A stretch of 64,000 nt of DNA from Bacteroidota bacterium. Its GTDB lineage: Bacteria > Bacteroidota > Bacteroidia > Cytophagales > Cyclobacteriaceae. The stretch covers positions 46,318 to 110,317 of the forward strand of contig JAEZEH010000124.1 in assembly GCA_023417785.1 (NCBI GenBank). Reading direction: 5' to 3'. The number at the start of each line of letters is the position of its first letter. The first letter of the stretch is position 1. The translations under genes and the position numbers were made by a program. Below are positions 43,951 through 52,352 of the stretch, piece after piece. The notes beneath the pieces are model-generated. The model was not told the origin of the DNA. It ran no database searches and was given only the letters and a program-made list of their open reading frames with translations.

Positions 43951-44996
43951 ATACTTTGCTTGATGAAATGTTTGCGTGTCGTGCTGGCGAAGCGGTCGCT
44001 TTAACGCCAAAGGACTTTAAACCGGATCTTGATGTAAGGTGGTGTGCCGGGTGCGGTGCTATTTCGGTTTTGTTACCTACGCAGAAGCTTCTCCCTGAGC
44101 TTGGCATCCCTAAAGAGAAGATCGTTTTTGTTTCGGGAATCGGTTGTTCAGGGCGCTTCCCATATTATATGGATACCTACGGATTTCACACCATCCACGG
44201 GAGAGCTCTGCCAATAGCCACAGGGTTAAAAATCGCCCGACGTGACCTTAGTGTATGGGTAGTAACAGGCGATGGCGATAACATGAGTATCGGTGGGAAC
44301 CATTTCATTCACGCCTGCAGACGTAACGTTGACCTGAATGTGATGATGTTCAACAACGAAGTGTACAGCCTCACTAAGGGACAGTATTCGCCTACATCAA
44401 AGCGTGGTCAGGTGACCAAATCCTCACCTACGGGTGTGCTCGAAGATCCGTTCGATCCGTTATCACTCGCCTTAGGAGCCGGCGCCGGTTTTGTCGCCCG
44501 GGCTCACGATAAAGATCGTCAGGCCTTGCAAACTATTCTGAAAGCGGCCCATGAATATAAGGGATTTTCCTTCGTTGAAATTTATACCAATTGCCGGATC
44601 TTCAATGACGGGGCTTTCGAATGTTACACGCACGCCGATACCCGCGAAGATTCAACGGTGTGGCTGGAGGATGGCAAACCACTGTTATTCGGAAAAGCGA
44701 AAGACAAGGGTATTCGGCTCGATGGCTATACACCAAAAGTTGTATCACTGAAGTCGGGTGAATTCGGGATTGACGACCTTCTTGTTCATAATGCCGGCGA
44801 CAAAACATTGGCTCTGATCCTTTCCAACATGACGTATCAGGAGCAACTGCCTCGTCCGATGGGGATATTGCAACGTATTCAGAAGACCCCCCAGGATCAG
44901 CGGATCGAAGACATGGTTTCAGAGCAGATTGCTACTTACGGAAAGGGGAATCTTCAGGATTTGCTGCAGGGTAATGCCTTCTGGGATGCTAATTAA
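43947..44996 (+). CDS. korB: 2-oxoacid:acceptor oxidoreductase beta subunit
   Basis: 349 residues. RWCAGCGAISVLL (Cys33, Cys36), SGIGCSGRFPYYMDTYG (Cys67) and IYTNCRIFNDG (Cys216) are the four [4Fe-4S] ligands of KorB/PorB-type subunits. TPP binding is seen as VVTGDGDNMSIGGNHFIHAC and NNEVYSLTKGQYSPTS. With KorA it oxidises a 2-oxoacid and CoA to acyl-CoA and reduces a one-electron carrier. No ferredoxin-type delta subunit is present. It overlaps korA by 4 bases, and its 3' end overlaps the opposite-strand PiT-like gene by 8 bases. Confidence 0.95.
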   Translation: MNTLLDEMFACRAGEAVALTPKDFKPDLDVRWCAGCGAISVLLPTQKLLPELGIPKEKIVFVSGIGCSGRFPYYMDTYGFHTIHGRALPIATGLKIARRDLSVWVVTGDGDNMSIGGNHFIHACRRNVDLNVMMFNNEVYSLTKGQYSPTSKRGQVTKSSPTGVLEDPFDPLSLALGAGAGFVARAHDKDRQALQTILKAAHEYKGFSFVEIYTNCRIFNDGAFECYTHADTREDSTVWLEDGKPLLFGKAKDKGIRLDGYTPKVVSLKSGEFGIDDLLVHNAGDKTLALILSNMTYQEQLPRPMGILQRIQKTPQDQRIEDMVSEQIATYGKGNLQDLLQGNAFWDAN

Positions 44997-46134
44997 ACCA
45001 TTGTGATACTGCATTCACGATGTCTTGCCGGATCGCCGGGTTAGCCCCCGCGGCCAGTGCAACGGAGATTAACAGTCCGATGATCGCATATAAAAGGTCG
45101 CGGCCAATCAGGCGTAGTGCCTTGCCTTTGTGTTTGCTTCCTTTCTTTTTTCGCGCGAGGCTTACGGCAATTTCACGTCCACCGATTACACCGAGGAATA
45201 CCCACGTTGTACTTATTGGAACTGTGCTGATAAACAATTTGTAAATCAACAGCAATACATAAGTGAAATCAATCAAGGTAGCGGCCCGGACATCGGAAAT
45301 CCGCACTTTCTCACTGACGACTTCCTGAATCCGGTCGCCGCGGAGGTAGAAAAGAAAGCCGAGACCGAAGAATATGGTGGCAGTGAAAATAAAAAACTGT
45401 GTAAAGTTAAGCTGTCGGGGAAGAAAAACGGCGATGTTGGCACCGTCCTGCATCAGCCATACTGCCCAAAGCGCTCCGCTAACAATCCATTGGACAACGG
45501 TCCAGCTGGTACTGAATTTACGTTTCTTGAAATACTTCCTGATCAGGTTATAACAGCTATACCAGATGATGAACGACAGCACAAAGGAAATGACGTAACC
45601 GCTAAGACTTTTCGAGACGATGGAAGTTATCCCCGACGACGATGCGCTGAACACACTTAGTAAAAGGAATGTAGTTGAGACGGGCATACGCAAGCGCGTG
45701 AGTACCAGCAACACTATTGGCGCTATAATCTGGAAATAGGAAAAGTCCTGATCGTGAGGATACGCGGTATTACCGTTAGCGTCGATCAGTCGCTGATAGG
45801 TTACGTCGCCATTGAAATAGAAAAAACTGAATGTGAGGGTGGCGATCAAAATGAGCCCGGTAAACAACCAGAGTATCCACCATTTTTTGTCTTTATTACT
45901 TTCGATAAATGTGCCCAGCGATTGGATGCTGTCGTTGGCAACCGCGGCGTACGCAGCGAAAGCAAACCCGTACCACATGGCGACGTAGCCGTTGAGGCTG
46001 GCGAAAGCTGCTCCGATAAAGCCGAAGACGATAAAAACCAGAAACGTCCGTTCTTTTGTTGCACGCTCAAGAAGGTTCAGGTATGTCCTCGGGGTAATAC
46101 CCTTCCGCCGGTGCTTGAGATTGTCGGTTTTCAT
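44989..46134 (-). CDS. PiT-like inorganic phosphate transporter homolog
   Basis: 381 residues from ATG 46134; a TTG 23 codons upstream is less likely. About ten membrane helices. Two internal halves carry PiT-type signatures in altered form: AVANDSIQSLGTFIES (where PiT has GANDVANSFGT) and later MPVSTTFLLLSVF and VPISTTWVFLGVIGG (where PiT has PVSTTH). This places it near the PiT phosphate/sodium or proton carriers but as a divergent branch. A cytosolic loop (KKGSKHKGKALR) separates the last helices. Transport substrate uncertain. It is convergent with korB. Confidence 0.65.
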   Translation of the reverse strand: MKTDNLKHRRKGITPRTYLNLLERATKERTFLVFIVFGFIGAAFASLNGYVAMWYGFAFAAYAAVANDSIQSLGTFIESNKDKKWWILWLFTGLILIATLTFSFFYFNGDVTYQRLIDANGNTAYPHDQDFSYFQIIAPIVLLVLTRLRMPVSTTFLLLSVFSASSSGITSIVSKSLSGYVISFVLSFIIWYSCYNLIRKYFKKRKFSTSWTVVQWIVSGALWAVWLMQDGANIAVFLPRQLNFTQFFIFTATIFFGLGFLFYLRGDRIQEVVSEKVRISDVRAATLIDFTYVLLLIYKLFISTVPISTTWVFLGVIGGREIAVSLARKKKGSKHKGKALRLIGRDLLYAIIGLLISVALAAGANPAIRQDIVNAVSQWFN

Positions 46135-46389
46135 CCCGTTTGCTTCCGAAATTTTGGGCAAAGATGCCCCAAAATTTCTAACGGCCGCAAATAATACTGG
46201 CAAAGTTTTTCTGGGATCTCCAGATAACTGTTATTCAGATGTCTGGGGGTGGAGAAACATCGGTTTTTCTGTCTGCCGGGAGCACTAAATATTTTCACAA
46301 ACAGCCCCTTGTCTGGCACCCCGTTTTATCCTGTAGTAATAGTTATAAGGCAGAATATCTGCCATTTGTGGAAATAAAAACCAACAGTT

Positions 46390-46575
46390 ATGGAAAAGCA
46401 GCAAATGAAGGGTTCCTGGAATGAATTGAAGGGAAAACTCAAGCAGAAATATGGACAGTTAACTGACGACGATCTGACGTATCAGGAGGGCAAGGACGAT
46501 GAATTGTTCGGCCGCCTGCAGCAGCGTCTGGGTAAGACGAAAGAGGAGATAAAACGCGAGATCGACAGTCTCTAA
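46390..46575 (+). CDS. CsbD family small stress protein
   Basis: 61 residues, hydrophilic: MKGSWNELKGKLKQKYGQLT then DDDLTYQEGKDDELFGRLQQ and TKEEIKREI. This is the CsbD pattern of two amphipathic helices, found as a general-stress protein in many bacteria; the molecular role is unknown. An inverted repeat GGCAGA-ATA-TCTGCC (46349-46363) lies 27 bases upstream of the ATG and may be a control site. A strong terminator follows. Confidence 0.9.
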   Translation: MEKQQMKGSWNELKGKLKQKYGQLTDDDLTYQEGKDDELFGRLQQRLGKTKEEIKREIDSL

Positions 46576-46599
46576 GGGTTTTCCATATTGGAAAAAAAG

Positions 46600-46630
46600 A
46601 AGGCGCACCTTGAAAGGGTGCGCCTTTTTC
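46600..46630. terminator. Bidirectional terminator after CsbD gene
   Basis: Stem AGGCGCACC/GGTGCGCCT (9 bp plus one A-T), loop TTGAAAG-like, then CTTTTTC; on the other strand A-rich. It also ends the Gfo/Idh gene. Confidence 0.8.
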
Positions 46631-46646
46631 ACTTATTAACCTCACT

Positions 46647-48290
46647 TCATGCCATGGAACCAACCCGTACTCTTTCGGTATTGGCAAGCAGAATGGCATC
46701 AAGATCTTCACCTGGCCGGGTAATGATTTTTTCATTCTCCGCATCCCAGTCAATCCTTCGACCAATTTTGTAACTCAGTCCCGCCATGTGCGCGGAGATG
46801 GCTTCATCAAATCCTTCCTGAACACCACAACTCGGTTTGCCGCCGTTGCGAATACAACTCAACCATTCACGCAGGTGCAGGAACGTAGAGTCTACACGCT
46901 TTCCGTCGCGGTAAGTCCAGAGAAGGCCTTTATTGGCAAAATACTTTGCCGTAGCTGATGTTACCGCATCGGTTCCGTTAGCAGCGGGATCATATTGATA
47001 GATCGGCACATACGGATCAATGCGCTTATCTTTGATAAGTTCGGCATATTTCGTCGACCGGGGATCGGCATAAATCGTTAGGCTGTTTCCGAGATCCATG
47101 CTTGCGTCATGGCCCATAATTAAGGTACCGCGGTCAAATTGATTTCCCAGTGTGGCGCTGTACACGAACGTCATTCCTTTTTCTTTGTCTTTTTCCTGAC
47201 TGGAGCCAGTAGTGAAATCCGGAAATTCCATGCTAACCTGCAGCACATCCGGAACGTTACGGCCATCGCGGTGGGTATAAATCCCGCCGGAAGCCGTTAC
47301 GCTGGCTGGAATTCCCATCTTAAAGAGACAGTTGATTCTGTCGTAGTCGTGGGTTAACAAATCTCCTGAAAGGCCGGAACCATAAGCCCACCATTTTCTC
47401 CAGCGGAAGAAGTGTTCCAGGTTGAACTCGGTTTCGGGCGCATTACCCAGAAATGCTTTCCAGTCGATAGTCGAAGGGGAAGCCTCGGGGTGAATATCGT
47501 ATTGCCATGCGCCGTTATCATCATTCCGGTTTGTATTCGTTTCGATCAACGATACGTGTCCCAATATGTTTTTGGCAACCACGTCCTGTGCAGTAAGAAA
47601 ACTCTGCGTCTGACGGTGCTGGTGCCCAACGGCGAAAACAAGTTTCGGATTTGCGCGTACAGCATCGCGAAGCGTATAAGTTTCCGTGATATTGTGCGTC
47701 ATTGGTTTCTCCACGTACACGTTCACGCCCGCGTTCAACGCGTCGATTGCCATGGGCGCATGCCAGTGATCCGGCGTTGCAATGACCACTGCGTCGACCT
47801 CACCACTCTTAACCATATCCAGGTGTGATGTAAATCGCTTTACCTTATTATCGGGGGTACTGAATGATTGTACGACCTTTTCTGCACGGGTATCGAAGAT
47901 GTCGCAAACTCCGGTAATTTTTATATTGAGATTCTCCTGTGCGAGGAAGTCGTTGAGTCGATTGTCGCGCGGATTTCGCTCATTGGCTTCTTTCATTTCC
48001 TTCAGCCAATCCGTTGTGGCGAAACCCAACGCACGGCAGAGTTGTTCACCCCGGATGCCGAAGCCGATGATGCCCAATCGGATGGGATTTCCGCTCATTG
48101 GGCCTGTCGGTGGCGGGGGCGAGGCTTTTATATTCAGTGTTTCCAACAGGAAGTTCTTTTCCTGTTTTGCACTACCGGCGACCTTCGCCCCGGCGAACCA
48201 GATTCCTCCAATGAGAGGAATGCCGCCGAGCCCTTTGAGTAGGTCCCTTCTGGACCATTTGCTGAAGAGGTTATCGTCTTGCTTTTCCAT
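46647..48290 (-). CDS. Gfo/Idh/MocA family oxidoreductase with Tat-type signal
   Basis: 547 residues. The N-terminus has a twin-arginine signal (WSRRDLLKGLGGIPLIGGIW). The NAD-binding domain starts at IRLGIIGFGIRGEQLCRALG, then VDAVVIATPDHWHAPMAIDA and VNVYVEKPMTHN, the Gfo/Idh/MocA dinucleotide and catalytic-Lys motif (EKP). The C-terminal domain has EFNLEHFFRWRKWWAYGSGL and GLSYKIGRRIDWDAENE. It probably acts in the periplasm on a sugar, sugar acid or inositol derivative. DoxX-like gene follows upstream by 28 bases, so the two may be one transcript. Confidence 0.92.
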   Translation of the reverse strand: MEKQDDNLFSKWSRRDLLKGLGGIPLIGGIWFAGAKVAGSAKQEKNFLLETLNIKASPPPPTGPMSGNPIRLGIIGFGIRGEQLCRALGFATTDWLKEMKEANERNPRDNRLNDFLAQENLNIKITGVCDIFDTRAEKVVQSFSTPDNKVKRFTSHLDMVKSGEVDAVVIATPDHWHAPMAIDALNAGVNVYVEKPMTHNITETYTLRDAVRANPKLVFAVGHQHRQTQSFLTAQDVVAKNILGHVSLIETNTNRNDDNGAWQYDIHPEASPSTIDWKAFLGNAPETEFNLEHFFRWRKWWAYGSGLSGDLLTHDYDRINCLFKMGIPASVTASGGIYTHRDGRNVPDVLQVSMEFPDFTTGSSQEKDKEKGMTFVYSATLGNQFDRGTLIMGHDASMDLGNSLTIYADPRSTKYAELIKDKRIDPYVPIYQYDPAANGTDAVTSATAKYFANKGLLWTYRDGKRVDSTFLHLREWLSCIRNGGKPSCGVQEGFDEAISAHMAGLSYKIGRRIDWDAENEKIITRPGEDLDAILLANTERVRVGSMA

Positions 48291-48318
48291 GTTTTCTTTC
48301 TTTGAGGTAAGTGAATTT

Positions 48319-48801
48319 TTACTGGGCGGTATTTAGTTTTTCTTTTCTGAAGAGTGCCTCCAGACCAAATGAGGATGTGGTGGGAAACTGATACAGAACA
48401 TAAAGAGCTGCGAGTTCAACCAGATTCTTGTTAACGACCCAATAGCTACCTTCAGAAGGGCCTTGCGTGATTCCGGTGAATGGCGGGTGGGCGAGATAAT
48501 ACATCGCAAGAAGCGCCATGCCGCCTACTGCCGCCCAGCTTGTTTTGAAACCTGCTATCAGCAGAATTCCCACGAGGATGAGTACAGCGATGTTGATTGT
48601 ATCAACAACTCCGATCAGGTTTTCGCCGGCGAGAAACGCAAAGAACGGTTTCAGAAATTCTGCACTCAGCAAATAGCCTTTTGCTGTCCATGAAGGATTA
48701 TATAGCTTAATAACCCCCTCATACAAAAAATGCCAGCCGATAAACAGGCGGAGAATAATCAGGCCTGTCCTTTGGCCACTTGTGAAATTGGAATTTGTCA
48801 T
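48319..48801 (-). CDS. DoxX family membrane protein
   Basis: 160 residues with four membrane helices. LRLFIGWHFLYEGVIKLYNP opens the DoxX fold, then NIAVLILVGILLIAGFKTSW, AVGGMALLAMYYLAHPPFTG and a last helix LVELAALYVLYQF. DoxX is the small subunit of thiosulfate:quinone oxidoreductase in Acidianus; in Bacteroidota the name covers many quinone-interacting or unknown membrane proteins. It lies upstream of and close to the Gfo/Idh gene on the same strand. Confidence 0.88.
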   Translation of the reverse strand: MTNSNFTSGQRTGLIILRLFIGWHFLYEGVIKLYNPSWTAKGYLLSAEFLKPFFAFLAGENLIGVVDTINIAVLILVGILLIAGFKTSWAAVGGMALLAMYYLAHPPFTGITQGPSEGSYWVVNKNLVELAALYVLYQFPTTSSFGLEALFRKEKLNTAQ

Positions 48802-48856
48802 CGTAATAGAGATTTATTTTGTGGTTCCGGCAATGGTGTAGTAGTTACGCCTTACA

Positions 48857-48927
48857 GGTAATAAACATTTAATATTACCCACGGATCTCCGTTTTCGTAA
48901 TGACCTTTCTCATGATTTAATGAGAAA
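48857..48927. promoter_or_regulatory. Two inverted repeats in the doxX/NAT divergent region
   Basis: GGTAATA-N9-TATTACC at 48857-48879 and TTTCTCAT-GATTTA-ATGAGAAA at 48906-48927 are dyads of 7 and 8 bp. A third, AAAAGGG-CAA-CCCTTTT at 49014-49030, stands near the NAT gene start. They lie between two divergent genes and are candidate operator sites; no regulator is known. Confidence 0.4.
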
Positions 48928-49070
48928 TTTGTCCCTGTTTTGTTAGCGTTTCCTGCTGAGAGATAGGCAATTCCATCGAGATACGCATCCTGCGCTGTTT
49001 GGCTGTATAGTTTAAAAGGGCAACCCTTTTGCGCTTATCCCGTTGTGAGATAAAAAAAAAGTTACCCCAG

Positions 49071-49925
49071 ATGACAACGACAACGCCCGCCGGTTCCTCA
49101 GTATCCGGCAGGATAGATTTGGACGCATATTTCAATCGGATCGGGTATTCGGGCATCCGGAACAATTCGCTGGATGCCTTTCGGGCGATCCACCTTGCGC
49201 ATGTCAATACTATTCCCTTTGAGAATCTGAACCCGTTATGCGGATTTCCAGTGAATATTGACCTGGACTCAATACAACAGAAGCTGATCCATGATCAGCG
49301 TGGCGGTTATTGCTTTGAGCATAACCACTTGTTGTTGTCTGTACTGAGGGAACTGGGGTTTCAGGTAAAGACGTTGGCCGCCCGTGTTACGTGGAATATG
49401 CCGGCAGGAGTCATAACAGCCCGGGGCCACATGCTTCTGATGGTAATTGTCAACGGGTCTCACTACCTCGCAGATACCGGGTTCGGCGGGTTGACACTGC
49501 CGGTACCCATACTTTTAAAAGAAGATATTGTTCAGGTTACCACGCACGAACAATTCCGCCTGAATGAAGACTCCGGCGAGTTTTTTCTGCAGGCGAACAT
49601 TAATCAGGAATGGAAAACGCTTTATCGTTTCACTTTGCAGGAGCACTATTTTCCTGATTACGACATGGCGAATTATTATCTGTCGACCAACCCTGCATCG
49701 CATTTCACCTATAATCTGATTGCTGCCCGAGTTGACGGCGGACGCAGACTAACGTTGCGAAACAACGAGTTTGCTATTCACCAGAATGGCGAGACGCAGC
49801 GTCGCAAGATAAATACCATTGAAGAACTCCTGTCACTACTGGAAGATAGTTTTTTGATACGGGTTCCGGCACGTGAAAAAGCTGCTGCGGCCTTGTCGAA
49901 GATTATTTCCAGAGAAACCCGTTAG
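49071..49925 (+). CDS. nat: Arylamine N-acetyltransferase
   Basis: 284 residues from ATG 49071; an in-frame TTG 14 codons earlier is less likely. The catalytic triad Cys-His-Asp is visible: QRGGYCFEHNHLLLSVL (Cys81), GVITARGHMLLMVIV (His120) and SHYLADTGFGG (Asp135). NTIPFENLNP is the other family signature. NAT enzymes move an acetyl group from acetyl-CoA to arylamines or hydrazines, in bacteria possibly also in secondary pathways. No pathway genes are next to it. Confidence 0.94.
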   Translation: MTTTTPAGSSVSGRIDLDAYFNRIGYSGIRNNSLDAFRAIHLAHVNTIPFENLNPLCGFPVNIDLDSIQQKLIHDQRGGYCFEHNHLLLSVLRELGFQVKTLAARVTWNMPAGVITARGHMLLMVIVNGSHYLADTGFGGLTLPVPILLKEDIVQVTTHEQFRLNEDSGEFFLQANINQEWKTLYRFTLQEHYFPDYDMANYYLSTNPASHFTYNLIAARVDGGRRLTLRNNEFAIHQNGETQRRKINTIEELLSLLEDSFLIRVPAREKAAAALSKIISRETR

Positions 49926-49959
49926 CCGAACACGGGGCTGAACCGGGCATTGCACCATG

Positions 49960-50847
49960 TTACAAAACAGGTTTCGATTTCGCCTGATTCCTTTTATGTT
50001 TCCATCGCTTATGCGACCATAGCCAGTACGTTGGCTCTTCTCGGATATCCGCTTCGAGTCGCCGCGTGAATGTTTCGGTAATCTCTCCCTCAGGGGTCTC
50101 GGCGGGGTTCTCAAAAAGTAGTTCAGTATCCACTTCATAGTAACCCCGTTTGATTCTTCGGATGTTCATGAAAACTACCGGATAATTAAACTTCCGGGCA
50201 AGCTTTTCCGGCCCGGTGAAGATCGGCGTATCCTGGTGGAGGAATTCCATCCAATGCGCATCTCTACTCCCTGGGGTCTGGTCTGCGAGAAGGGCTGTTG
50301 CAGTAACGCTATTTCGGGTCTCAATCATTCGACGAAGAATCTTTTTGGCGGGCACTAAATGGCTGCCAAACCGGGTACGCAGGCCGAAGAGCATCTTGTC
50401 AAAAAATCGATTGGCCAATGGCTTATAGGCACCCAATAATGTATATGGTGTTAATAGAGAAAATGCCGGACCTCCCCATTCCCAATTTCCGTAATGGCCC
50501 ATCACCACAATAAGGCTGCGTTTTTTGTCGTACAGTTTCTGGAGCCATTCTAGTTTTGCGAACGCACACCGCTTTTTCAATTCCGTTTCACTGATGCGCA
50601 TTGTCTTCAGTGTTTCAAGCAGGAGATCGCACAGATAGCGGTAGAAATTGTTAGCCATTGACTGTATCTCGGGTTCCGTTTTCTCCGGGAACGAATTGCG
50701 AAGATTCCGTAATACTACTTTCCGTCGATAGCCCGTCAGCCGCACGAGGTAATAGCAACAATCAGAAAGAAGATAAAGCAAATAAAACGGGAGGGAGGCA
50801 ACTAAATAAATCAGCGGGTAGGTCAGATAAAAAAACAGCGCCTGCAT
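49960..50847 (-). CDS. LpxL/HtrB family lysophospholipid acyltransferase
   Basis: 295 residues from ATG 50847; an in-frame TTG twelve codons upstream is less likely. One N-terminal membrane helix (LFFYLTYPLIYLVASLPFYL). The acyltransferase motif HX4D/E is VMGHYGNWEWGGPAF (His and Glu), followed by ADQTPGSRDAHWMEF and the third motif PEKLARKFNYPVVFMN. The protein ends in PTYWLWSHKRWKHKR, as in LpxL/LpxM. It adds a secondary acyl chain to lipid A or a related Bacteroidota ornithine/flavolipid; the substrate is not certain. Confidence 0.9.
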   Translation of the reverse strand: MQALFFYLTYPLIYLVASLPFYLLYLLSDCCYYLVRLTGYRRKVVLRNLRNSFPEKTEPEIQSMANNFYRYLCDLLLETLKTMRISETELKKRCAFAKLEWLQKLYDKKRSLIVVMGHYGNWEWGGPAFSLLTPYTLLGAYKPLANRFFDKMLFGLRTRFGSHLVPAKKILRRMIETRNSVTATALLADQTPGSRDAHWMEFLHQDTPIFTGPEKLARKFNYPVVFMNIRRIKRGYYEVDTELLFENPAETPEGEITETFTRRLEADIREEPTYWLWSHKRWKHKRNQAKSKPVL

Positions 50848-50915
50848 GCGGAAATTTTCTGCAAAAATAACTGATTCACGCAATCGGGCATCTTTGAAAC
50901 GAGAAATTGAATGGA

Positions 50916-50948
50916 GGATAAAGAAGAGAATAGGTCTCTTCTTTATCC
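50916..50948 (-). terminator. Perfect 14-bp hairpin between ADH and acyltransferase genes
   Basis: GGATAAAGAAGAGA/TCTCTTCTTTATCC with a 5-base loop, 11 bases after the alcohol dehydrogenase stop on the minus strand. No long T tract follows on the minus strand, so it is either a terminator without a tail or another RNA structure. Confidence 0.55.
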
Positions 50949-50958
50949 ATTGAAGATT

Positions 50959-52125
50959 TTATGCGAAAGGCTTCAGGACCACCTTCACGCAATTGTCCTG
51001 TTTCTTGTTGAAGATATCGTACATTTTTGGGGCTTCGCTCAGGGGAACCGTGTGTGTGATGATGTCGTCGAGGACGACTTTGCCGTCACGGACCAGTGCC
51101 AGAAGTTCGTCGATGTACCGCTGAACCCAGGCCTGACCTCCCATAAGCTTTATTCCTTTGTCAAACCATTTGTACAAGGGAAAATTATCGTACATAGAGC
51201 CGTAAACCCCAACAACAGTAACAACACCACCTCTGCGCACCGAGTCGAAGCACTTTTCAAGCGCCTTCATGGTACCTTTCTGCATACGCACCACATTGAG
51301 AGCTTTATCCATCCTGGTGCGATCAGCCTCCATTCCAACGGCGTCAACGCAGACGTCAGCGCCATAACCTCCGGTCATTTCGCGAATGGCTTCCGCGGGG
51401 TCAATAGTCGATGCATTGATCACTTCCACATTGGCGGAAGCCTTAGCCTTTTCGAGACGATAGTTATAAATGTCTACCCCTATGACTCGCCCGGCGCCGC
51501 GGAGCCATGCTGATTTCATCGCCATAATGCCAACCGGTCCGCATCCAAAGACAGCTACGGTTTCGCCGCCCTTCAGATCTGCCCAGTCTATGGCTGCCCA
51601 GCCGGTTGGAAAAATATCGGTAAGGAAAAGAACCTGTTCGTCGGTCAGATTATCAGGCACTTTTCGTGGACTGTAGTCAGCATATGACACCCGAACGTAT
51701 TCCGCCTGACCACCCTGGTAGCCTCCGTACAGATCTGTGTAACCATACAATGCAGCACCAATGCCTTTTGCTTTCAGCACCTCACCTTCAGGACCGTACT
51801 TGTCATTGGAGTTTTCACAATGCGTAGGAAGATCCATTTTGCAAAAGTGGCAATCGCCGCAGGCGATCGGGAAGGGTACGACGATCCTGTCGCCGCGTTG
51901 AAGATTTGTGATTCCGCTGCCCACTTCTTCGACAATCCCCATAAATTCATGGCCCAGAACCATCGATTGGGGCTGAGGAATCATGCCATTATAAATATGC
52001 AGGTCGGATCCGCAGATGGCGGTGGATGTGACTCTGATGATGGCATCGCGTGGGTTTTGAATTTGTGGATCATCGACAGTTTCTACACGAACGTCTTTCG
52101 GCTTGTGAAACATCAGTGCTTTCAT
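50959..52125 (-). CDS. Zinc-dependent alcohol dehydrogenase
   Basis: 388 residues, medium-chain dehydrogenase. Catalytic zinc ligands are visible in TAICGSDLHIYN, and GHEFMGIVEEVG, and the structural zinc lobe is CGDCHFCKMDLPTHC. NAD-binding is VAVFGCGPVGIMAMKSAWLR followed by GVDIYNYRLEKAK. An additional segment GGYQGGQAEYVRVSYAD and the long insert near 260-290 are typical of the FDH/threonine-dehydrogenase-like Bacteroidota group often named for glutathione-independent formaldehyde dehydrogenase. Substrate (alcohol, formaldehyde or threonine-like) not decided. A hairpin ends the transcript. Confidence 0.92.
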   Translation of the reverse strand: MKALMFHKPKDVRVETVDDPQIQNPRDAIIRVTSTAICGSDLHIYNGMIPQPQSMVLGHEFMGIVEEVGSGITNLQRGDRIVVPFPIACGDCHFCKMDLPTHCENSNDKYGPEGEVLKAKGIGAALYGYTDLYGGYQGGQAEYVRVSYADYSPRKVPDNLTDEQVLFLTDIFPTGWAAIDWADLKGGETVAVFGCGPVGIMAMKSAWLRGAGRVIGVDIYNYRLEKAKASANVEVINASTIDPAEAIREMTGGYGADVCVDAVGMEADRTRMDKALNVVRMQKGTMKALEKCFDSVRRGGVVTVVGVYGSMYDNFPLYKWFDKGIKLMGGQAWVQRYIDELLALVRDGKVVLDDIITHTVPLSEAPKMYDIFNKKQDNCVKVVLKPFA

Positions 52126-52352
52126 GGCTTTACTTTATTTAGACTAAGAGATTTTTATGGAGACCCCTGTATTTTTTATGCCAGCGCCGTGACTATGCGA
52201 AGCGTGTAGCCATTGAGTGGGAAATCAAAAAAGCATTGGCCGGGCATTGATTCTGGCCGCTGGCTCATGCCAGCTGAGGGTTGAATCGCCAATATTTTTT
52301 ATAATCCAATTACTTTTTTGTAAATTACCTCTTACAACCAACCTAGTCCCCT

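Noticed and set aside
45130..45660. A 176-codon plus-strand frame inside the PiT-like gene
   Set aside because: The minus-strand frame has membrane helices and the PiT motifs; the plus frame is low-complexity and charge-rich.
50911..51513. A 200-codon plus-strand frame over the 3' half of the alcohol dehydrogenase
   Set aside because: The dehydrogenase frame is certain from its zinc and NAD motifs; the opposite frame is a shadow.
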